From NCBI GenBank assembly GCA_963843645.1, contig CAWJLE010000001.1, forward strand, positions 1,240,001 to 1,304,000: a stretch of DNA of 64,000 nt, given 5' to 3'. How positions within the stretch are numbered: position 1 is the stretch's first letter; the number at the start of each line of letters is the position of its first letter. The DNA is from CAWJLE01 sp963843645. GTDB lineage: Bacteria > Chloroflexota > Anaerolineae > DAOTYC01. The notes below the pieces were generated by a model. It was not told the DNA's origin, ran no database searches, and worked only from the letters and a program-made list of their open reading frames with translations. Positions 46,953-54,087 of this stretch are shown here, piece by piece. Both the position numbers and the translations under genes were made by a program.

Positions 46953-47913
46953 ATGGGCGATCAGGTTCACGACATTGACAAATTCATGCTGTCAATAAGC
47001 CGGGGAATGGCTGACGAATACTGTAGAATTGAGAAGCGGGCGCGTGAAGACCCCGGCACCGCAGGAGATCAGGGCGAGGAGAATTGGGCGGAACTGCTTA
47101 GGGAGTGGCTGCCACCGACTTATCAAATTGTTACCAAAGGCCGCATCCTTTACGACAACGGCTTGACCAGTCCACAAGTGGATGTATTGGTGCTGCATTC
47201 CACTTATCCACGTGGTCTGCTCGACAAAAAGCTATATCTTGCAGATGCAGTAGCGGCGGTATTCGAGTGTAAACTAACGTTGAAAGCCGCGCATATTGAA
47301 AGGACTGTCCAAACAGCGGTGTTCATTAAGAGACACTCGCACAAACGATTCGGCGCGCCCTATGTAGAGTTGAACAGTCCGATACTACACGGGCTGCTTG
47401 CTCACTCCCATAGCTGGAAAGGCAAGAAGTCACAACCAGTCGAGAACGTCGAATCGGACTCTTCGAAATTCTGACAGTAAGCTTGTGCAGCATCCTCGTG
47501 AAATGATGGACTTCATGTGTGTGGCCGATCTCGCAATATGGGCCGCCTTCAAATTCCCGTGGCTTAAGAAGGGGTGGCCTTTCACCGTCGCGGGAGATGA
47601 GTCGCTTGACGACGTGGGGTACGCATCGACGGGCTATACTTGCCATGGCAAGAACTCGCAGGGCCAGAAGGAGGCATTTACGCCTCTGGGTACCCTGATT
47701 TCGCTGCTACTGCGAAGACTCGCGTGGGAGGAGCCAAGCGTCAGAAGAATCGCTGGCTACTTCTTTGCCTCGGGGATTGCGGGCGCGGGACGGGGTTGGT
47801 CTAGGCGATGGGCTGACAACATCTACTCGCCTGAAATCAGAGAGGACGTGACCTCAGGCCGTCTTATGCGATGGGGATCACTATGGGACCCATGGACGAT
47901 TACCAGCATGTAA
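46953..47913 (+). CDS. DUF6602-like PD-(D/E)XK nuclease candidate (one frameshift)
   Basis: Joined frames give about 319 residues. N-terminal helix (SISRGMADEYCRIEKRA), GDQGEENWAELLREWLPPTY, then TKGRILYDNGLTSPQVDVLV and AVAAVFECKLTLKAAHIERT. The Asp of QVDVLVL and the ECK of VFECKLTL fit the PD-(D/E)XK active site of restriction-like nucleases. The second half (DFMCVADLAIWAAFKFPW, TPLGTLISLLLRRLAWEEP) is helical. The frame changes between ~47400 and 47475; the ECK motif is before the break. No ribosome site stands out other than GGGGGGAAA. Probably a defence nuclease, by context. Confidence 0.6.
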
Positions 47914-47999
47914 CCTGTCGGTCCACGATGAAGCCGCCTCGTGGTGAAGATGATGAGGGAGTTAAAAACAACCACACCTCACAGCGAAGGAGTGTCGAT

Positions 48000-49318
48000 T
48001 TGTCACCTGCTGGCATCTACAATCACAACCCGGCCTACGCACGCCAGCCCGACTGGGCGGCACTTGGCTTCCGACACTGGACGAGACAAGAGCTGGAGTC
48101 GGCCATTACCTCGCATGGTGGAGCAAAGGGTCTGAGCCTGGCAGACATCAATCTGGCGGGCGAAGATTTGTCCGGGATGAATTTGAATGGAATTGCCTTA
48201 AGTCGTCCCTTTGGCCCCGGAATGCCGTACCTTGGCGCCAATTTGAGTGAGACGAATTTGAGCCGAGCGTATCTGGAAGAAGCTGACCTTCGAGGGGCCA
48301 ATCTAGCAGGTGCTAACCTGACAGGTGCACAATTGAGGAATGCCCGTTTGGCGGGAGCGAACTTCCATGGTGCCAAACTCCACGGAGCTGTTCTAATTGA
48401 CGCTGATATGCGCAGCGCCTCACTTAACCACGCTCAGTTCAACGCGGTCGGCGAAATTCCGGCGGCGACCTTGAATCTGGCCTTGTTGCGCAATGCCGCG
48501 CTGAACGCGTCAGATTTGAGAGGTGCTAGCCTCCTCTCAGCCGACTGAGTTCGGGGTGCATTTCCGGAGTGCCAACATGCAAGGCGCCAAACTAAGAGGG
48601 GCCACCCTGAGGAAGAGCAGAGTTGACGTTCGCGAATCTCCAGGGTGCCGACTTAGAGGAGACTGACCTGCGCGGGGTGGACTTTGGGGCCACCGAGCTA
48701 CAGGATGTCAGGCTCTGGCATGCCAGGCTGGACGGGACTCGATTCGACCGGCACAAGCTCGGTGACCGGGTGCATGAGGAAACGACTGGGGAGTACGAAC
48801 GAGCCGCAGACGTCTACTTCGCGCTCAACAAAGACTTCCAGAGCTACGGGGACGAAGATGGGGTCAGATGGAGCTACATCAAGCAGCGCCGCATGCAACG
48901 GATGTCGAGCGCGCCATGGCGAAAGGTCAGGGTGTACTCGGATAAGAGAAGCATTCCGGATCTGGTAGTTGGCTTCTTCAAGTGGGCGCTCCACGGGTTC
49001 GCGGATTTGTCTTGTCTCTATGGTGAAAGCTTCCTCAGACCTCTGGGATGGATGCTCGTCCTCTGGCTTTGTTGCGCTGTCTGCTACGGTCTGTTCGACG
49101 CGGCCATTTACGTCAGTTCCAGCAGTCCCAGCGCGCCGGTGCATAGCATTTCTGACCTCCTGGTCTTTAGCATTGGCTCGATGACAACAATTGGCTTCGC
49201 GAAAATGGAGCCACGAACGAACCTGGCGGCTTTCGCTGTCAACGCTCAGGCCCTAACGTCCATTCTACTAACGGTGCCGCTTGGTTTTGCGATTCAAAAC
49301 TATGGAAGAAAGGCCTGA
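48000..49318 (+). CDS. pentapeptide-repeat protein with C-terminal two-TM ion channel (two indels)
   Basis: About 439 residues. TTG start seven bases after AAGGAG. Residues ~30-230 are A(D/N)LxX pentapeptide repeats (LGANLSETNLSRAYLEEADL, RGANLAGANLTGAQLRNARL, AGANFHGAKLHGAVLIDADM), a right-handed beta-helix. A soluble linker (VYFALNKDFQSYGDEDG) precedes a channel unit: TM1 LGWMLVLWLCCAVCYGLF, pore loop VFSIGSMTTIGFAKM, TM2 ALTSILLTVPLGFAI. TTIGF resembles the TVGYG potassium filter. Breaks at about 48545 and 48622. No catalytic domain. It may depolarise the membrane when triggered; inferred. Confidence 0.72.
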
Positions 49319-49464
49319 CGCTGTTTAGCCTACAAGGGTGGGGCTGGCCAGGACCAGAAATCTGACTTGTGAGAACAATCAGGTAAGGATTGAGGCGTCT
49401 GAACTTGAATGAGAAACAGGCGTAGAAAGTGAGCACAGTAGAGTCACAGGGCAAGGAGGTGTTG

Positions 49465-50544
49465 ATGGTTCGCCTCACAGTTGCGGACTTGACAAGAATG
49501 TGCAAGGAGCGTTTGGAAGAGTCGCCATCGCTTGAGTTTAAGGCCTGCAACGAACTAAAGGTGGGTAGCGATTACTGGCACAGAGACGAAATCAAAAAGA
49601 GAATCCCAGAATCGATAAGGGAAGAACTAAGCCGCGATGTCTCCGCTATGCTGAATGCAGCCGGCGGAGTTATCGTTTACGGTATCCTGGAGCTGAAGAA
49701 AGACAAGCGAGCCAAGTCCTTGGACGCGAGCAACATCTTCAGGCCGGAAGCCGAACACAATGTTACACCCGAAAAGGTCACGGACTGGCTACGGACTTCG
49801 ATACAGCCACCGCCATCGGTAAGCGTTTACCGCGTCTTCGAAGGAGAGCCGGAGGACGCGTCAGCCTGGTATCTGGTAGTAGAGGCCCCGCAAGGTCAAC
49901 TGGCGTACATGGCAATGGACAAGCGGTTTTACAAGCGTGTTGGAAATGTGGTTAAGCCGATGGAACAGTATGAGGTAGTCGACGTTATGAACAGGGCTCG
50001 CGGCGCAGCACTCAACGTGCGACTGACGCTACAGAGTCAAACGCCGAGAGATTACCATTGGACAACATTGAATGTCAAAGTACAGGTGACGAGCACGAAC
50101 TTCGTTGCTTCCGAACAAGGAGCATTGAAGCTGACTGTGGCGTTGCCAATGAAGATCACCGGCAACGTCGGGGCGGTCTCGAAAGGTGGGTTAATCGTTG
50201 AGGGATACGAGGAGGTGCCGCATGCCAACGAATTGATGCTGAGATGGGGACCCCAAATCGGTATTGTGGTCTTTCCCGACGATTGGTACGATTTCGGGAA
50301 TCTGTCGATGAACCTCTTGGTCCCAAGTCAGCACGACATACCTAATCCCACCTACTTGATGCAGGCAACGTTGTTCACGCTCAATGCTGTGCCTCGCAAA
50401 TCCTACTACGTGGTCACGTCATCTGGGGACGATTTCGAGATGCAGGAGCTCACCAGTGATTTTGGGACCGTATTCGAAGCGTTTTGGTCAACCTACCACA
50501 AGGGAATTGGTTTTCTCCGTCAACTGCGTGTGGGTGGCGATTGA
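49465..50544 (+). CDS. AlbA_2/Schlafen-like DNA- or RNA-binding domain protein
   Basis: 359 residues, intact, ATG with AAGGAGG upstream. N-terminal ~190 residues carry the AlbA_2 pattern: ESPSLEFKACNELKVG, then IREELSRDVSAMLNAAGGVI with VYGILELKKDKRAKS, and a Y-x-R-V-G-N block (RFYKRVGNVVKPMEQYEV). AlbA_2 domains occur in transcription regulators and Schlafen-type nucleases, often in phage-defence loci. The C-terminal ~170 residues are beta-rich and unrecognised. Last sizeable gene of the island. Confidence 0.7.
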   Translation: MVRLTVADLTRMCKERLEESPSLEFKACNELKVGSDYWHRDEIKKRIPESIREELSRDVSAMLNAAGGVIVYGILELKKDKRAKSLDASNIFRPEAEHNVTPEKVTDWLRTSIQPPPSVSVYRVFEGEPEDASAWYLVVEAPQGQLAYMAMDKRFYKRVGNVVKPMEQYEVVDVMNRARGAALNVRLTLQSQTPRDYHWTTLNVKVQVTSTNFVASEQGALKLTVALPMKITGNVGAVSKGGLIVEGYEEVPHANELMLRWGPQIGIVVFPDDWYDFGNLSMNLLVPSQHDIPNPTYLMQATLFTLNAVPRKSYYVVTSSGDDFEMQELTSDFGTVFEAFWSTYHKGIGFLRQLRVGGD

Positions 50545-50921
50545 CTAGACTCTGCCGAAGGACAACGGACAACGCTTAACCGTGCAGGCTCAGCCTACAA
50601 TTACCTTTGACTCTGAATGTGATTGGTGTTAGACTGAACGTCATCAATAGGAAGAGGGCCTTCGTAGGTGGCTCAGGGACGCGTTTCTCACTCTCAAAGA
50701 GCGCTCAAAGTTGGGGCACGTACATACAGCCTAGTGTCAAGCGTCTCTACGTCCGTCGAAGTTGAATTGTTCGACTCGGAACTTCAGCATTGCTGGCAGA
50801 CACTCCGAACGGCCGTCTTCTTAACAATCGAAGACCAACCGTCTCGTCAAAATCGTGGTCGTGGCTGACCACATTTAACCACTACCTGTAGTGAATGTAA
50901 CGGATTAAAATACTACATATT
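50545..50921. other. right end of the island, no clear gene
   Basis: A 66-codon GTG-started frame (50668-50868) has only a distant AGGAAGAGG upstream and no recognisable motif. Small hairpins occur: GTCGAA/TTCGAC and CACTAC-ct-GTAGTG just before the second tRNA. I see no other feature. Confidence 0.4.
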
Positions 50922-50997
50922 TGGCCCATAGCTCAGCGGTTAGAGCAGCCGGCTCATAACCGGTTGATCCCAGGTTCGAATCCTGGTGGGCCCACCA
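50922..50997 (+). tRNA. tRNA with CAT anticodon, copy 2 (base 1 altered)
   Basis: Identical to copy 1 from base 2 to the CCA end, but base 1 is T instead of G, so the first acceptor pair with C72 is lost. No consensus promoter precedes it (best is TAAAAT with a poor -35). Likely the recombined attachment-site copy, possibly not functional. Confidence 0.75.
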
Positions 50998-51195
50998 ATA
51001 CGTGAGTCGTAGTATCTGACGCCTTCCATACCACTGCTCGTTGTGGCACGGAAGGTGTTTCGCTATAAAGCGTATAAGTGTAAAACAGCCGTCCTTGCTT
51101 ATACCGTTTCCCTGGCATGACTCTGCTCTTGACATTCTGGAGTTTACCCTGGACTGGGAATTACGTCAATTCCGCCCCAGAATCCAGCCTGTTGG

Positions 51196-51224
51196 TTGAC
51201 AATCTCCGCCAAAAAGTTTACAAT
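51196..51224 (+). promoter_or_regulatory. promoter of the HTH/ATPase/STAS-like regulator
   Basis: TTGACA (51196-51201), 17-base spacer, TACAAT (51219-51224). The transcript would start only about 15 bases before the ATG. Confidence 0.8.
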
Positions 51225-51248
51225 ATCGTGGTGAGAGTTTTACAATAT
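51217..51248 (+). promoter_or_regulatory. paired operator-like repeats over the -10 box and start codon
   Basis: TTTACAATAT occurs at 51217-51226 and again at 51239-51248. The 22-base phase equals two helical turns, a typical arrangement for cooperative repressor binding. The HTH protein encoded directly downstream is the obvious candidate. Confidence 0.55.
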
Positions 51249-52329
51249 GACCAGGGTGGGGGGAGCGGTGGCGGGACGCGAGCAGCGCAAGCACGAGATC
51301 CGACAGTTCATCATCGACCACGTGCGCCAACATCCCCAAAACATCGCCGCGTTGGTGGCGGAGCAGTTCGGTGTCAGCCGGCAGGCCGCGGTTCGTCACC
51401 TGCAGCGTCTCCAGGCGGAGGGCGTCATCAAGGTACAAGGCGAGACTCGTAGCCGTCGCTACGAGCTCGTGCCGCTCAAGGTCGCATCATTCAGCTACCA
51501 GATTCAGCCCGAAATGGCCGAGGATAAGGTTTGGAGAGAGGACGTCGCTCCTCTGCTCGCCGGCATCCGGGATAACGTATACCAGATATGCAATTACGGT
51601 TTCACCGAGATATTTAACAATGCCCTGGAGCATTCCGAAGGACGAAGTGTCCACGTGAGCATCGAATTGTGGCCTGATCAGGTGGTGATGCACATCATGG
51701 ACGACGGGGTGGGGATTTTCAACAAAATTCAACGCGACCTGGGCCTCGACGATCCCTTGCACGCCATCCTCGAGTTGTCCAAGGGCAAGCTGACCACCGA
51801 CCCTCATCACCACTCTGGTGAAGGCATCTTCTTCACGTCGCGCGCGTTCGACACCTTCAGGATCGCCTCGCATAGTCTGCTTTTCATGCATGGAGCAGAC
51901 GACGTGGACGTATTGTTAGAGCATGAGGCTCCCGTCGACGGTACGGGTGTCACGATGCAGATTGACCTGTGTTCGGAGCGCACGATGAAGGCCGTCTTGG
52001 AGCGGTACAGCGTCGATGAATATCAGTTCGACCGTACCATCGTGCCGGTGTTTCTGGCACAATACGGCCAGGACAACCTGGTGTCACGTTCCCAGGCGAA
52101 ACGCCTGCTGGCTCGCTTTGACAGGTTCAAGCAGGTCATCCTCGATTTCGCCAAGGTAGATTTTATCGGCCAGGCCTTCGCCGATGAAATTTTCCGCGTC
52201 TACGCGCGCGACCACCCGCAGGTGGCCTTGCGGTGGATGAACGCAAACGAAGAGGTCGCCGGCATGATCGCGCGCGTGCAACGTGCTCGCCAGGAGGCAA
52301 GCGACCCAACTGGCGGATCTGGGACCTGA
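51247..52329 (+). CDS. winged-HTH / GHKL ATPase / STAS-like (DUF4325) signalling protein
   Basis: 360 residues, intact. Residues ~12-75 form a winged helix (IAALVAEQFGVSRQAAVRHL, EGVIKVQGETRSRRYEL). Residues ~95-245 are a histidine-kinase-type ATPase domain (ICNYGFTEIFNNALEHSEG, IMDDGVGIFNKI, HHHSGEGIFFTSRAFD). The C-terminal part (SRSQAKRLLARFDRFKQVI, LDFAKVDFIGQAFADEIFRV) is DUF4325, a STAS-like fold. No HisKA helix, so this resembles an anti-sigma-factor switch condensed into one DNA-binding chain. It starts right after tRNA copy 2, with its own promoter and putative autoregulatory repeats. Confidence 0.8.
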   Translation: MTRVGGAVAGREQRKHEIRQFIIDHVRQHPQNIAALVAEQFGVSRQAAVRHLQRLQAEGVIKVQGETRSRRYELVPLKVASFSYQIQPEMAEDKVWREDVAPLLAGIRDNVYQICNYGFTEIFNNALEHSEGRSVHVSIELWPDQVVMHIMDDGVGIFNKIQRDLGLDDPLHAILELSKGKLTTDPHHHSGEGIFFTSRAFDTFRIASHSLLFMHGADDVDVLLEHEAPVDGTGVTMQIDLCSERTMKAVLERYSVDEYQFDRTIVPVFLAQYGQDNLVSRSQAKRLLARFDRFKQVILDFAKVDFIGQAFADEIFRVYARDHPQVALRWMNANEEVAGMIARVQRARQEASDPTGGSGT

Positions 52330-52471
52330 TTGCCGGCCTCGTCAACCCGGAAAGGCGTAGTCCGAACAAAATCGGAGTCGCAGCTGTCATTACAGACCTC
52401 TTAACGGGTCGTCCTTGGATACCGCTTGCGGCGGCAGGTCGGGCGCACTCACGGATATCGTCGCATTGCCA

Positions 52472-52503
52472 CAACTGCAATCATCATTCACAGATTCACG
52501 CAC
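52472..52503. repeat. 32-base dispersed repeat, copy 2
   Basis: Matches 45322-45353 in 30 of 32 bases; lies about 20 bases before the HAD phosphatase start. Confidence 0.75.
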
Positions 52504-52524
52504 TGCCGGGGAGAGAGAAGAGAC

Positions 52525-53287
52525 ATGGCGAAGAACTACCTGATGGATATGGACGGGGTGATCGTGCGGGGCAACGCAGTTGGTCCCCGGCGCGGACAAG
52601 TTCATCGAGCGACTGCACCAAAAGGGCATCAAGTTCCTTATTTTGACCAACAACCCGATGTACACTCAGACTGACCTGCATCATCGGCTACAGAATCTCG
52701 GAGTCAACGTGACGCCGGATCACCTCTATACCTCCGCGCTGGCGACGGCGGCGTTTCTGCATTCTCAGCTGCCGAACGGCACGGCGTTCGTGCTCGGTGA
52801 GAGCGGCCTGACGGAGGCTCTGCACCAGGTGGGCTACGTGCTCACCGAGAGCCGGCCCGATTACGTCGTGCTCGGCGAGACGATGGCCTACAGTTACAGC
52901 CGCATCACCCAGGCAGTGCGCCTCATCGTCGGCGGGGCGCGGTTCATCGCCACGAATCCCGATCCGATGGGGCCGGGCGAAGGTGGTATCGTGCCGGCCT
53001 GCGGGGCCGTCGCCGCGCTGATCCAGGCTGCCACGGGCATCGCCCCCTACTTCGTGGGAAAACCTAATCCGCTGATGATGCGTACTGCATTACGGTACCT
53101 GGGTGAGCATTCGGAGAACACGATCATGGTCGGCGATCGCATGGATACCGACATCCTGGTCGGCACTGAAAGCGGCCTGGAGACCATCCTCGTTCTCTCC
53201 GGAGTGACCACGCGGGGCATGATCGACCGCTTCCCGTACCGCCCGACGCGCATCGTCGAGTCGGTCGCGGACCTGGAGCTGGACTGA
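52525..53287 (+). CDS. HAD-superfamily phosphatase, NagD-like (one insertion)
   Basis: About 253 residues. Motif I YLMDMDGVIVRG (nucleophile DxD), cap domain type IIA, motif II ILTNN, FVGKPNPLMM with the motif III Lys, and motif IV VGDRMDTDILVG. These match NagD/4-nitrophenylphosphatase-type enzymes that hydrolyse sugar phosphates or nucleotides. An extra base near 52580 shifts the frame after the first 19 codons. ATG follows GGGAGAGAGAAGAG. Confidence 0.88.
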
Positions 53288-53359
53288 GATCGATTTGAAC
53301 GATCGGCGAGGATGCTTCAGACGTGACTCGCCGGTTTGAATAGGTTGGAGATACAAGCA

Positions 53360-54082
53360 ATGGACGTGAAAGACAAAATTACCATCGTGACCGGCGCATC
53401 TGCGGGCATCGGCCTGGCCACCGCAAGGCGCCTGGCGGCCGAGGGCGCCAAAGTGATCCTGGCTGCCCGTTCGGCGGACAAGCTGCAGCAGCTCGAGGTC
53501 GAGCTGAATCAGCGAGGCGGGGAGGCCGTGGCCATCCCCACGGACATGCGGAAGCGGGATGAGGTGGACCGCATGGTCGAGCAAGCGTTCAATCATTTCG
53601 GGCGCATCGACGTCCTGATCAACAACGCCGGGCAGGGCGCCGGTGGTGCGGTGGCCGACGTCAGCGAGGACCACTTCCGCCAGATCATCGATCTGAACGT
53701 ATTCGGCCCGCTCTACGCGATGCAGGCTGTCGTTCCGAAAATGCGCGAGAATGGCGGAGGCCTCATCGTTAACGTGAGCTCGAACGTGTCCAAGATGAAC
53801 ATTCCGGGGATCGGCGCGTACGCGGCCACCAAAGCTGCGCTCAACATGCTCTCCGCGACAGCGCGGGTTGAGCTGGCGCCGGACAACATCCGGGTGATCC
53901 TCGTGTATCCGCGGCTGACCGCTACCGACTTCGGTCGTAACTACCTGGGCCGTCGCCCGTTCCGCCCGAATCAGCCGGCGGGTGGCGCCGATATGCCGCC
54001 CAGGGACAGCCCAGACCTGGTCGCCGAGCGAATCCTGGACGCACTGCGCAACGAGCCGGCCGAGCAGTTCATGGAGGGGTAA
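53360..54082 (+). CDS. short-chain dehydrogenase/reductase
   Basis: 240 residues, intact. Rossmann fold with TGASAGIG, NNAG and catalytic Tyr-Lys in AYAATKAAL, preceded by the catalytic Ser in VNVSSNVSKM. AARSADKL after strand 2 suggests NADP(H). Classical SDR; substrate unknown. ATG chosen because GGAG precedes it (protein begins MDVKDKITIVTGAS). Lies 72 bases after the HAD gene. Confidence 0.9.
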   Translation: MDVKDKITIVTGASAGIGLATARRLAAEGAKVILAARSADKLQQLEVELNQRGGEAVAIPTDMRKRDEVDRMVEQAFNHFGRIDVLINNAGQGAGGAVADVSEDHFRQIIDLNVFGPLYAMQAVVPKMRENGGGLIVNVSSNVSKMNIPGIGAYAATKAALNMLSATARVELAPDNIRVILVYPRLTATDFGRNYLGRRPFRPNQPAGGADMPPRDSPDLVAERILDALRNEPAEQFMEG

Positions 54083-54087
54083 GCCCC

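Larger units (their letters stand above)
45081..50998. mobile_element. putative genomic island bounded by a 76-base tRNA direct repeat
   Basis: Positions 45081-45156 and 50923-50998 are identical for 76 bases, covering the tRNA from base 2 through CCA plus one A. Between them lie plus-strand genes with lower GC and no metabolic relatives nearby: EVE/nuclease fusion, HsdM remnant, PD-(D/E)XK-like nuclease, pentapeptide-repeat channel, AlbA_2 protein. This is the pattern of integration at a tRNA attachment site. No integrase was found, so the element would be immobile or its integrase lost. An alternative is simple tRNA gene duplication. Confidence 0.6.
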
